This document shows, piece by piece, positions 24,921 through 33,392 of a stretch of DNA of 39,372 nt. Within the stretch, counting starts at the first letter, position 1. The number at the start of each line of letters is the position of its first letter. Position numbers and translations under genes: made by a program. Below the pieces are notes generated by a model, which saw only the letters and a list, made by a program, of their open reading frames with translations, was not told where the DNA came from and searched no databases. Source of the stretch: an uncultured bacterium (lineage in GTDB: Bacteria; Babelota; Babeliae; Babelales; CAIQNR01); NCBI GenBank assembly GCA_903873255.1, contig CAIQNR010000018.1, forward strand, positions 1-39,372. The letters run 5' to 3'.

Positions 24921-27605
24921 TTACGCTAGCTCACGAATAGTCACTAGCGAGCCTTGATTTTCTTTTTCAATAATAAAGTGAACGGGGAATTGATCTTTCA
25001 TGGTTGTCAGATGTGAGACAATAATAACTTTTTCAAAGTCATCTTGAATTTTGTAAATCACATCCATGATTCGTGAGAGGCCCTCTTCGTCTTGTGAACC
25101 AAAACCTTCATCTATGATCAGTGTTTGGAGCGATGTTCCTGCGCGGCGAGCAAGTAATTTTGATATAGCAATGCGGAGCGCAAAGTCTATTCTAAAAGCT
25201 TCACCTCCTGAAAACATTTCATACGGACGGATGCCGTTGCTATCTGATATATTAATATCTAGTGTCTCTTTGGTTCCACCTTTTTTTAAGTCGCGTAGTG
25301 ATTCGATAAAAATATGAGTTTGGTTATCCGTTAATTTACTTAAAAGATCATTTGCTTCTTGTTCAATCTCTGGCAATGCATCTTCTATAAGCAGCGCTTG
25401 CAGGCCATCCTTGCCATATGCAGAGGCTACATCAGCATAGTCATGTGCATGTGTTAACAATTCTACTGCTTGTGCTTCATATTTTACTTGTTCTTTTTGT
25501 TGGGTTTGTAATTTTTGAAACGAACTTTCAAGCCCACCTTTTTCTTGTAAAAGTTGAGCTTTAGTTGTTTGAAGCCCTGCTAATTGCTGCAGGTACATTG
25601 CTTCTTGTTGTTTAAGTAGACCCATTTCAGTAGTAAGCGCTGTTTGTTGTGTTGCAATAGCGCGGTATCCAGAGCTTTCTTTATTTCTTTTTTTGATGGA
25701 AACACACAGCTCATGAATCATATGTTTACGTTCTTGTTGAAGGCCAGTTTGTTGTGCAACCATAAACCATTGTTGTTCTTGTTTTTCAATTGTTTGCAGC
25801 TCTGCGCGCAATTTTTCTTGCAATTGTGCATTAGGTAGTACTGTTGCAAGTTCTGTTTCTGTAGTGCGCTTAAGCTCATGTATTTTTTTATACCGTTCAT
25901 CATTTTTTATAGAGGTGACTATTTCTTGATTCATGCGTTCAAGAAGTGTTTGTTCTGCTGTAATGAGAGCTTTTTTTTCTTCCAGTTTTTGTTCAAGCGC
26001 AGATAATTCTTTCTTTTTCTCATCAAAAATACTGTTTTTTTGAGCATGTTCTTGGAGATGAGTATCAATTTTTTTAGATGCTTCAAGTGCTTTGTGTTGA
26101 TCGGTTATAACGCCTTTAATCCAGAGAATAAGCCGTTTAAGTTTTGCAAAACGATGAAGTAAAAATTGATCTTGTGTGGATAATTTATTGATTAAAAAAC
26201 GTTTGCGCGCTTGAGAAACATTTTGTTCGCAAAGCGGACAGCTTGGATTGTTAATGTCATCAATCAATTTTTTCTTGTCGTAAAGATGCTTTAGCTCGTT
26301 ATTAATAATATTTCCAGCATCGATCCATTTTTGATAAAAAAGTTTATAGCGCTCAAAAAATTTTTGCAGTTCTTGGGTGTCGCTAATCAAAAATTGCGCA
26401 GGGGTTTCATTGCGAATTGTTTGTATGGTTGCATCAAGAAGTGCTTGTTCTTGCAGTAGTCGATTGATCTCTTTGTCTGTGTGCGCAATACGGTCTTGTT
26501 GTGTGATAACTTCATGCTTAATGCGTTCAAGATTAATTTTTTTATTTTGCACTGCATCGTGGGTACTTTTTTCAAGCACCGTGATCAGTTCTTGTTCTTG
26601 TTGTTTATAGGTGACAACAAGTGACCTTAGTTCAAGATTTTTTTCGGTTAGCGCTGTTTGCTTTGTAAGTTGTGCGGCAATTTCCTGTTTGCGAGTTTCT
26701 AAATTATCTTTGTCAGGCAGGTGCAAAAGTTGTGCATGATTATGTTTCCATTGAGCAACAAGACTATAAAAGCGTTCTTTCATGGTGGCAGTATCATGCA
26801 ATGTTCTTTTGTATTCAGCTTCTATTAATGCAATTTTTTGTTGTTCTATCGTTATTTTTTCTTTTTCTTGCGCTATGGTTTTAATCGATCGATCGTAACT
26901 GGTTTGTTGAAGATCAAGCTCTTTAAGTGTTGTTTCTACTGTGGTTAGTTTTGCCTGTTCACTTTCCATTGCTAAGCATTCTTGTGCAATATGAAGTGCA
27001 AATTTTTTTGCATACTCAGATTCATTCATTAGTCGTTTTGATTCATCGGCTGCTATTTTGCGTGCTTTTTCATATCGATTAAGACCTAAAATTGAGGCTA
27101 AAACATCTTTGCGATCTTTAGGTGATTTTTTTGAAAATTCATTCGATTGCCCTTGGCGAATAAATGATGAATTGATAAAAGCATCATAATCAACACCCAG
27201 TACTTGATCGATAACTTCCTGTGTTCTGCGGATTGTTTTTTCGGTCAGTGGAACAAAAATATCAGTTTCGGTGTTATAGGTTCCAAAGTCGACATGAGCG
27301 CTTGGTTTTCCATATTTCGTGGAAAATACACGACGTACACGGTAGGTTTGTCCGTTTGATATAAAATCGAGACCGACCATCATTTCTGTTTGTCCAAGAC
27401 GGAGTACCCCTTGATCTGCTTTGGACATGCCACTTGTTTTACGTGCCGACCCCCACAATGCCCAGGTAATTGCATCAAGGAGTGCTGATTTTCCATGTCC
27501 ATTTTTGCCTGATAAACAGATTAATTTATAAGGACGAAAATCGATTGTTTGGATGGTTGGTCCATAACTTAAAAAATTTTGTAAGCGTAACAGTAGTGGG
27601 ATCAT
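24921..27605 (-). CDS. sbcC: SbcC/Rad50-family ATPase (exonuclease subunit)
   Basis: An SMC-like DNA repair ATPase that works with an SbcD/Mre11 nuclease on DNA ends and hairpins. About 894 aa: Walker A GKNGHGKS at 33-40, a FIRQGQ Q-loop near 150, two long coiled-coil arms, a zinc hook CPLC near residue 455 (the centre, as expected), an FSGGEAFRIDFALRIA signature and a Walker B TLIIDEGFGSQD. I prefer the ATG at 27605, with AAGGA upstream and the typical LLRLQNFLSYG start, over the track start at 27626. No sbcD is found in the window. The divergent neighbour is the phosphomutase gene. Confidence 0.92.
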   Translation of the reverse strand: MIPLLLRLQNFLSYGPTIQTIDFRPYKLICLSGKNGHGKSALLDAITWALWGSARKTSGMSKADQGVLRLGQTEMMVGLDFISNGQTYRVRRVFSTKYGKPSAHVDFGTYNTETDIFVPLTEKTIRRTQEVIDQVLGVDYDAFINSSFIRQGQSNEFSKKSPKDRKDVLASILGLNRYEKARKIAADESKRLMNESEYAKKFALHIAQECLAMESEQAKLTTVETTLKELDLQQTSYDRSIKTIAQEKEKITIEQQKIALIEAEYKRTLHDTATMKERFYSLVAQWKHNHAQLLHLPDKDNLETRKQEIAAQLTKQTALTEKNLELRSLVVTYKQQEQELITVLEKSTHDAVQNKKINLERIKHEVITQQDRIAHTDKEINRLLQEQALLDATIQTIRNETPAQFLISDTQELQKFFERYKLFYQKWIDAGNIINNELKHLYDKKKLIDDINNPSCPLCEQNVSQARKRFLINKLSTQDQFLLHRFAKLKRLILWIKGVITDQHKALEASKKIDTHLQEHAQKNSIFDEKKKELSALEQKLEEKKALITAEQTLLERMNQEIVTSIKNDERYKKIHELKRTTETELATVLPNAQLQEKLRAELQTIEKQEQQWFMVAQQTGLQQERKHMIHELCVSIKKRNKESSGYRAIATQQTALTTEMGLLKQQEAMYLQQLAGLQTTKAQLLQEKGGLESSFQKLQTQQKEQVKYEAQAVELLTHAHDYADVASAYGKDGLQALLIEDALPEIEQEANDLLSKLTDNQTHIFIESLRDLKKGGTKETLDINISDSNGIRPYEMFSGGEAFRIDFALRIAISKLLARRAGTSLQTLIIDEGFGSQDEEGLSRIMDVIYKIQDDFEKVIIVSHLTTMKDQFPVHFIIEKENQGSLVTIRELA

Positions 27606-27644
27606 AGTAAAACCATTTCCTTGCATTGTAATGACGGCAGATTT

Positions 27645-27652
27645 AGTATACT
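27645..27652. promoter_or_regulatory. Palindromic -10 element between sbcC and the phosphomutase gene
   Basis: AGTATACT is a perfect palindrome that presents TATACT on both strands, in the 94-bp gap between two divergent genes. On the plus strand TTGTAA lies 15 bp upstream. On the minus strand only a T-rich match is seen at the -35 position. It is plausible as a shared bidirectional promoter, but no transcript data exist here. Confidence 0.4.
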
Positions 27653-27699
27653 ACCAATCAAGAAAGTTAAAAATAAGTAGTCTATGGAGCTTTAGCATT

Positions 27700-29100
27700 A
27701 TGAAAGATCAGATTTTTCGAGCATATGATATTCGTGGAGTGGTAGGGAGTGAATTTGAGATAGATCAAGTCTACGATCTTGGAAGAGCAATCGCTCTGTA
27801 TTTAGAAGAACAAAATCCTACATTGCGTACTGTAGCTATCGGCATGGATGGTAGAACCCATTCTCCTTATATTAAAGAAGAGCTTTCCCGTGCTCTGCGC
27901 ATGAGCGGAATCGATGTTATTTTTATTGGTATTTGTATTACACCCGTTGCCTATTTTGCTGAGTATTGGTTGCCAGTTGATGCCGCACTCATGATTACTG
28001 CATCTCATAATCCAAAAGAGTATAATGGGATTAAAATAACAGCTGGCAAAAAGCCTGTTGCAAGCGAGCAGATTCAAGCAATAAAAAAGTATTATAAAGA
28101 AAAAAAATATATTATTTCCGACATTATTGGCTCCTATATAGAGTATGATTTAGTGACGCAGTATGTCGATTATCTTGTTCGTTTATTCCCACATCTTGTA
28201 GGCAGTTCTTATCCTATGGTATTTGATTGTGGCAATGGAGCCTCGGGACGAATCATGATGCAGCTTGTGCAAAAAATGGAGTGGAATTATGCAACCTTGT
28301 TATACTCACAAGTTGATGGAACTTATCCAAATCACACAGCCGATCCAACAGAGCTTGAAAATATGCAAGATCTATTAGCAGTTATTACTGCGCATAAGAT
28401 TCCTTTTGGTATTGGGTTTGATGGTGATGCTGACCGGATGGGAGTGATTACCGATCAAGGAAAACTTGTCGGAGGTGATGTCCTTCTTTCTGGATGGGCT
28501 CGAGCACTGGGTAGTAAGGTTGGTCAAGGCAATGTAGTGTATGATGCAAAATGTTCTGATGGCCTTTCAGAAATTATTACACAAAGTGGTCTGACTCCTC
28601 TTATTTGTCCGTCAGGTCATTCTTTTATCAAGCAGTCAATGGCTAAAAACAAGGCACTTCTTGCTGGAGAATTAAGCTGTCATTTCTTTTTTCATGATCG
28701 CTATTTTGGGTTTGATGATGGTATTTATGCAGCTTTGCGTTTACTAGAATTAATAACAACGTATACTACATCGTTAGATACCATTCTTTCATTATTTCCA
28801 CGCAGAGAGAGTTCTCCTGAGCTTCGTATTGCATGTAGCTATGCAAGCGACTATGTGGTTGATGGAGTACGGCGGTATTTTGAAGATAAACAGGATCGTA
28901 AAATAACAGAGATTGATGGAATACGCGTAGACACTGAACGTGGGTGGGGATTGTTGCGAGGATCCCATACACAGCCGGTGATCTGTCTACGGTTTGAGGC
29001 ATATACTTCTGATGATTTACAAGAGATCAAAAAAGAATTTATATGTGCGCTTGAACCGTATTTTTCAAAACAATTTCTTGAAAAACAGGTGACATGGTGA
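27700..29100 (+). CDS. Phosphomannomutase/phosphoglucomutase (AlgC/ManB type)
   Basis: Interconverts hexose 6- and 1-phosphates for nucleotide-sugar and cell-surface glycan synthesis. About 466 aa: FRAYDIRGVVG at the start, the phosphoserine loop ITASHNPKEYNGIK near residue 100, metal loop GFDGDADRMG near 245, sugar-binding GELSCHFFFHDRYFGFDDG near 325 and a C-terminal phosphate-binding GWGLLRGSHTQPVICLRFEA. The substrate loop usually reads SGH or SAH. Cys replaces the middle residue here. The ATG at 27700 has GGAG upstream and gives the family N-terminus. The track start (27631) is too early. It overlaps the endonuclease IV gene by 7 bases. Confidence 0.92.
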   Translation: MKDQIFRAYDIRGVVGSEFEIDQVYDLGRAIALYLEEQNPTLRTVAIGMDGRTHSPYIKEELSRALRMSGIDVIFIGICITPVAYFAEYWLPVDAALMITASHNPKEYNGIKITAGKKPVASEQIQAIKKYYKEKKYIISDIIGSYIEYDLVTQYVDYLVRLFPHLVGSSYPMVFDCGNGASGRIMMQLVQKMEWNYATLLYSQVDGTYPNHTADPTELENMQDLLAVITAHKIPFGIGFDGDADRMGVITDQGKLVGGDVLLSGWARALGSKVGQGNVVYDAKCSDGLSEIITQSGLTPLICPSGHSFIKQSMAKNKALLAGELSCHFFFHDRYFGFDDGIYAALRLLELITTYTTSLDTILSLFPRRESSPELRIACSYASDYVVDGVRRYFEDKQDRKITEIDGIRVDTERGWGLLRGSHTQPVICLRFEAYTSDDLQEIKKEFICALEPYFSKQFLEKQVTW

Positions 29101-29924
29101 GAACGATAGGATTGCATTTACGTTTAACAACAACATTATCTGATCTTATAGATAAGGCGATACGTCAAAAAAGTAACGTTATGCAGTGCTTTTTTATTCT
29201 TCAAGAAACACTCAGTTATGTTTCGTTTGAAGAAGGTGAGCTTGAAGCTTGCCGGCAAAAAATTAAAGAAAATTTTAAAGAGGTGTATCTTCATGCTTCT
29301 TATTGGGTAAACCTTGCTGGTATGCGCAATAATGGCTGGAGAACATTCAAACGAGAAGTTGAACTTGCTCGTCAACTTGGATTTTCTCATGTGGTTATTC
29401 ATCCTGGTTCTGCAACCGGTTGTAAAGATCGTCAAGAAGGAATTGTGTATCTTTCTAAAGCACTTAACCGTGCACTAGAAAAATATGATGACATTACCAT
29501 CGTGCTAGAAAACACTGCCCATGGTAAAACTTCTGTTGGCGGTGATTTAGAAGATTTTAGGGCCCTTATGGCATTGATTACAGAACCGCATCGTATTGCA
29601 TTTTGTCTTGATACAGCTCATGCCTATGCGTATGGATATGATGTTAGTACAGTTCAGGGACTGGAAGATTTTATTACATTGGTTGACAGTTGTGTTGGCC
29701 TTGAAAAAGTTAGAGTACTCCATCTTAATGATTCAGAAAAAGAGCTTGGTTCTCGGATCGATAAACATGCAACACCAGGAAAAGGGCGCATTGGGTTAGA
29801 AGCATTACAGCGCTGCATGAATCATCCGAAATTACAGCATGCATCGGTGCTCCTTGAATTACCTGTGTTAGAGGATGCTCAAGAAATAGAATTGCTTGAT
29901 ATGGTTCGTTCTTGGGATAAGTAA
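29094..29924 (+). CDS. nfo: Endonuclease IV (AP endonuclease, family 2)
   Basis: Cleaves DNA at abasic sites in base-excision repair. The 276-aa TIM-barrel protein retains all nine residues expected to bind the three zinc ions: His67, His103, Glu139, Asp173, His176, His210, Asp223, His225 and Glu255, in the motifs LHASYW, VIHPGS, VLENTA, CLDTAHAYAYGYD, LHLNDS, RIDKHATPGKG and LLELP. The N-terminal GSHVS-type motif is altered to GLHLRLT. Length is normal. It overlaps the preceding phosphomutase gene by 7 bases, so the two are translationally coupled despite unrelated roles. Confidence 0.93.
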   Translation: MVRTIGLHLRLTTTLSDLIDKAIRQKSNVMQCFFILQETLSYVSFEEGELEACRQKIKENFKEVYLHASYWVNLAGMRNNGWRTFKREVELARQLGFSHVVIHPGSATGCKDRQEGIVYLSKALNRALEKYDDITIVLENTAHGKTSVGGDLEDFRALMALITEPHRIAFCLDTAHAYAYGYDVSTVQGLEDFITLVDSCVGLEKVRVLHLNDSEKELGSRIDKHATPGKGRIGLEALQRCMNHPKLQHASVLLELPVLEDAQEIELLDMVRSWDK

Positions 29925-29951
29925 AATACCTAGTAAAAAAAAGAGGCAGTT

Positions 29952-30956
29952 ATGATAACAATAGGGCTTAATGGATTTGGAAGAATTGGTAGAAATTTTT
30001 TACGAACCATTTACGACACTCCAGAAACAGTACAAAAGATTCAAGTTGCTGCCATCAATGTTGGGCCAGCAAATCCAAAGTTTATTGCGCATAGTTTTAA
30101 GTACGATACGTTGTTGGGTACCTATCCTGGTGATGTAAAAATTGATGGTAATTTTTTGATTATCAATGGCCATAAAATACGTGTCTATGCTGAACCAAAT
30201 CCTGTAAAAATTCGTTGGGCTGATCATAATGTTGCATGGGTTGTAGAAGCTTCGGGTAAATTTACCAAAGCGCAAGATGCAGCCCTTCATATTCAAGCAG
30301 GAGCTCAGCATGTTCTTATCTCAGCTCCTTCAGATGATGCTGATGTTACTATAATTCTTGGCGTTAATGATCATGAATATACTGGTCAAGCAATTGTTTC
30401 TTTGGGCAGTTGTACTACCAATGCAATTACCCCATTGCTAAAAGTTATCGATCGTCTTTGTATTATTGAATCTGCCTATATGACAACCGTGCATGCCTAT
30501 ACCAATGATCAAGTTTTGCTTGATGTAGATAAATCAGATCCGCGTCGTGCACGCGCAGCTGCTCTTAATATGGTTCCTACAACAACAGGCGCTATGAAAG
30601 TTGTAACTAAAGTGTTACCGCATTTGAAAGATAAAATAGAAGGGTGTGCAATTCGTGTACCGGTTGCTAAAGTTTCACTCATTGATTTAAGTTTTATCGC
30701 AACAATTCCCATCACAAAAGAATTGATTAATACTGCTCTTGAAGATGCAAAACAAACAGATTTAAAAAATATTTTGGATCTTTCTTTTGAACCCCTTGTT
30801 TCATCAGATTTTTATGAAAATGATCATTCAGTTATTATTGATGGCCAGATGACGCAAGTTGTGGGAAGGCTCGGAAAAGTATTTGGGTGGTATGACAATG
30901 AATGGGCATATAGTGTTCGCCTTAAAGATTTTTTGTTGAAATTTGCCGCTAAGTAA
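29952..30956 (+). CDS. gap: Glyceraldehyde-3-phosphate dehydrogenase (class I)
   Basis: Oxidises glyceraldehyde 3-phosphate with phosphate and NAD(P) in glycolysis. 334 aa: nucleotide fold GLNGFGRIGRNFLR, catalytic SCTTNA with Cys154, TVHAYTNDQ with His181, RRARAAALNMVPTTTGAMKVV, and the C-terminal GWYDNEWAYSVRL. After the second strand the usual IND (the Asp that binds the adenosine ribose) reads INVG at 35-38. In the phosphate site the usual PTPNVS reads PVAKVS, and the segment before the catalytic Cys (usually SNASCTTN) reads SLGSCTTN. It starts 27 bases after nfo. Confidence 0.94.
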   Translation: MITIGLNGFGRIGRNFLRTIYDTPETVQKIQVAAINVGPANPKFIAHSFKYDTLLGTYPGDVKIDGNFLIINGHKIRVYAEPNPVKIRWADHNVAWVVEASGKFTKAQDAALHIQAGAQHVLISAPSDDADVTIILGVNDHEYTGQAIVSLGSCTTNAITPLLKVIDRLCIIESAYMTTVHAYTNDQVLLDVDKSDPRRARAAALNMVPTTTGAMKVVTKVLPHLKDKIEGCAIRVPVAKVSLIDLSFIATIPITKELINTALEDAKQTDLKNILDLSFEPLVSSDFYENDHSVIIDGQMTQVVGRLGKVFGWYDNEWAYSVRLKDFLLKFAAK

Positions 30957-30984
30957 ATGCACGTAATTATAAAGGAAGTTATGT

Positions 30985-31935
30985 ATGAAAAAAGTATACA
31001 TGCTGCTAACAATTGCGTTAAGTGATTCATTTCTTGCTGCTAGTAGTTATCGTTCAATAGCTGATGGATCGGCGTCAGCATCATCTGCTTCTTCAGGAGC
31101 AAAAGGTTCAGGTAAATCGAGTAATTTTTACGAAAAATCATCACCTATTGTACCAAAAAAAGGGGTTAAAGAGGATGCTGCACTTGATAAAGATCTGTGT
31201 GCACGGGCAGTGAATACGGTATTTTGTATTACCATGATTAATACAACACAAGAAAAGCTGTTGCTTCGTCATCGTTTACATAATCATTCGGATGTTGTTG
31301 AAGATGGTGAATTGCTGTCTGAAGCTATTTTACAAAAAGATATTTTTTCAGATCAAAAGAGTGTTGATGGGTTGCGTGTTGAATTGCAATTTGACAGAGA
31401 AGTACAAAAAAAATTTCCATGGCTTTTGCCTCGATCGCATGGGGTTAAGAATGCCTGTCTTTCATTAGTTTCAACATTGCTTTTACATGATAAAGACATA
31501 AAAAATAAATTTTTGGTTATGGTAGATGAGCAAGAGCACCCTTTGGTTGCACAGCATAGTGCCGGGCAGGATGCATTTAAGACGGTTATTTTTTCACGGT
31601 TATCGGATAAGTCTGAAATTTCATTGATAGCCTCATCAGATCGTACTTTAGAGGATGATGTAAGCTTGCAAAAAGATGGGTTATATCCACATGCTTTTAT
31701 TATGAATAACGATATAAACTATCATACAGCACAAGGCATAATGGTTACCTTACTACGCACTCATCAAAGTAAATCGCTAGCTAGGAATTTATTACTCCCA
31801 ACACAGATTTATTATCCAATAACCTTTGAGCATAGGTGGAAAACGCCTCTTGATTCTTCAAAAAAATTGGCAGTTTGGCTAGATGATGGAAAAGAGGGTG
31901 TTCCAGAAATTGAAACCTATCAGTGGGCTGAATAG
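30985..31935 (+). CDS. Hypothetical exported protein, Ser/Ala-rich N-terminus
   Basis: Not recognised. The 316-aa protein starts MKKVYMLLTIALSDSFLAASS, a likely Sec signal peptide with cleavage after Ala-18/19. A Ser/Ala/Gly low-complexity linker of about 30 residues follows (SASASSASSGAKGSG), then a globular-looking region of about 260 residues. Features there are a LLRHRLHNH segment, LVMVDEQEHPLV, a VTLLRTHQSKSLARNLLLP stretch, and a C-terminal WKTPLDSSKKLAVWLDDG. No catalytic motif or further membrane helix is seen. AAAGGAAG precedes the ATG. It follows gap by 28 bases and may share its transcript. Confidence 0.7.
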   Translation: MKKVYMLLTIALSDSFLAASSYRSIADGSASASSASSGAKGSGKSSNFYEKSSPIVPKKGVKEDAALDKDLCARAVNTVFCITMINTTQEKLLLRHRLHNHSDVVEDGELLSEAILQKDIFSDQKSVDGLRVELQFDREVQKKFPWLLPRSHGVKNACLSLVSTLLLHDKDIKNKFLVMVDEQEHPLVAQHSAGQDAFKTVIFSRLSDKSEISLIASSDRTLEDDVSLQKDGLYPHAFIMNNDINYHTAQGIMVTLLRTHQSKSLARNLLLPTQIYYPITFEHRWKTPLDSSKKLAVWLDDGKEGVPEIETYQWAE

Positions 31936-32043
31936 TAGGTATTTAAAAAAAATCGGCAATAGAAAACCTATTTTTGATCTTGCAATGATTTTAAAATCCT
32001 TTAATCTTAGTAACAGATCTTTTACATGATTTTAAATATGGTT

Positions 32044-32120
32044 GGGCCCATAGCTCAGTTGGTTAGAGCAATCGGCTCATAACCGAGAGGTCCCAGGTTC
32101 AAGTCCCGGTGGGCCCACCA
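32044..32120 (+). tRNA. tRNA with anticodon CAU (elongator Met or lysidine-type Ile2), CCA encoded
   Basis: A 77-nt cloverleaf: acceptor GGGCCCA / TGGGCCC, D arm with AGCTCAGTTGGTTAGAGC, anticodon loop CTCATAA giving CAT, variable loop AGGTC, T loop TTCAAGT, discriminator A and encoded CCA. Two internal mismatches are visible: A27-G43 at the top of the anticodon stem and A51-C63 in the T stem. C4-G69 and C5-G68 agree with determinants described for TilS-modified tRNA-Ile2, so the Ile2 identity is possible. Anticodon alone cannot decide. The loop and stem pattern excludes initiator tRNA, since G30-C40 and G31-C39 are present but the full three-GC run and the 1-72 mismatch are not. Confidence 0.95.
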
Positions 32121-32141
32121 ACCTCAATATAAGGGAGTACT

Positions 32142-32847
32142 ATGAGTCTTAATCCCCTTCTTAGCCGCTTTATGGATCTTGTAGCATACGACCAAACGGT
32201 CCATGCAATCGAAAACGAGATCGATACACTTCTTGATCAAATCTTTGAATCTGAAGAACAACAAAAAAAAAACAACATTGCTTATAGAAAAAGATCGCCA
32301 TATCGTGCGGGAACTTAAAAAAGATGTTGATAGTCATGAATTGCAGATGAAGGTTCTTGATGAAAAGGTTCGTGCTGCAAAGGCAAAATTAGCTACCGCT
32401 ACCAATGGCCGCGAATATGAGCTGCTAAAAAAAGAATTTGATATAGTTTCCCAAGAACAAAATGCGTTTGAAGACACACTTCTTACTGCATGGAACGCAT
32501 TTGAACATGCTCAAAAAATGCTTCTTCAAAAAGAAGTAACATCTCAAGAATCCAGTGCCAATTTCGCACAAACAATCCTAGAAAAAAATCAGAAGAAAGA
32601 AGAGCTTGAAGCTGCTCTTGCTTTAAAAAACAAAGACCGACTAGAAAAACAACATGGGTTGCCTGAGCAATGGATTACTGATTATGAACGTATGAAGCGA
32701 TCTGTTTCTAATCCTGTTGTGCCGCTCGAAAATGGATCATGTTCAGCATGTTTTGAATCACTTGCAGGGCATGAAATTGCAATACTTGCCCGTAAGCAGT
32801 TGTCTCCGTGTGGTGGATGTTTCCGTTTCTTATTTATTCAGCCCTAA
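32142..32847 (+). pseudogene. C4 zinc-ribbon coiled-coil protein (PF02591-like), frameshifted at an A10 run
   Basis: The true start is the ATG at 32142 with AAGGGAG upstream, 21 bases after the tRNA. It reads MSLNPLLSRFMDLVAYDQTV and onward for about 43 residues. At a run of ten As (32263-32272) the frame must shift. One A fewer would join ...EEQQKK to TTLLIEKDRHIVRELKKDV and the rest of the track ORF (32203-32847), giving about 234 aa. The protein is mostly coiled coil and ends with a Cys4 ribbon (CSACFESLAG, CGGCFRFLF) as in the zf-RING_7 family. Those genes commonly sit by RNase HI, as here. It could be a pseudogene, a sequencing error or a gene rescued by polymerase slippage. Confidence 0.8.
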
Positions 32848-32858
32848 AAGAGCAAAAA

Positions 32859-33392
32859 ATGATGATAGACAAACAACAATCTATTTTTGATGTACCGAGC
32901 GAACTTGCTTTTACCGATGGTCTTGCCGTGGATAAAGTGCATCGCTGGGATATTTTTATTGATGGAGCTTCTCGAGGAAATCCAGGAGATGCTGGTGCTG
33001 GAATTTATATCAAAAAAGATAGAAAGTTTTTTGCAGGACATGGATTTTATTTAGGAAGAAAGACCAATAACGAAGCTGAATATTATGCACTTCTTCTTGC
33101 AATTTTTTTGATTAAATATGAAGCAACATCTCAAGATTCTATTCACATTACTTCAGATTCCCAACTTCTTATTAAACAAATGACCGGTTTATATCGTGTT
33201 AAAAAACTTGAACTCCAACAATTTTATGCTTTAGCAAAAGAAGAAACAATTAATATGGATGTGACCTATCAGCACGTTTTGCGAGAAAATAATACACATG
33301 CCGATGCGCTTGCAAATGAAGGGGTTGATAAGAAAAAATCGCTTCCTCTTAAATTTCTTGCTATGTTACAACGTTATGAAATCTTTATTTAA
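32859..33392 (+). CDS. Ribonuclease HI-like protein
   Basis: Cuts RNA in RNA-DNA hybrids, clearing primers and R-loops. About 177 aa. Conserved acidic residues appear in FIDGASRGNPGDAGAG (Asp), NNEAEYYALLLAI (Glu), HITSDSQLLIKQM (Asp) and NNTHADALANEG (final Asp, with the flanking His), the pattern of the RnhA/RVT_3 family. The track start at 32808 overlaps the upstream gene. I prefer the ATG at 32859 (or 32862), just behind AAAAGAG. An N-terminal extension of about 25 residues precedes the fold. Its 3' end overlaps the SpoIID gene by 17 bases. Confidence 0.9.
   Translation: MMIDKQQSIFDVPSELAFTDGLAVDKVHRWDIFIDGASRGNPGDAGAGIYIKKDRKFFAGHGFYLGRKTNNEAEYYALLLAIFLIKYEATSQDSIHITSDSQLLIKQMTGLYRVKKLELQQFYALAKEETINMDVTYQHVLRENNTHADALANEGVDKKKSLPLKFLAMLQRYEIFI

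Noticed and set aside
31958-31975. Small hairpin AATAG-AAAAC-CTATT followed by Ts after the gene at 30985
   Set aside because: Only five pairs with a single G-C pair. Too weak to call a terminator, although no better one exists before the tRNA.
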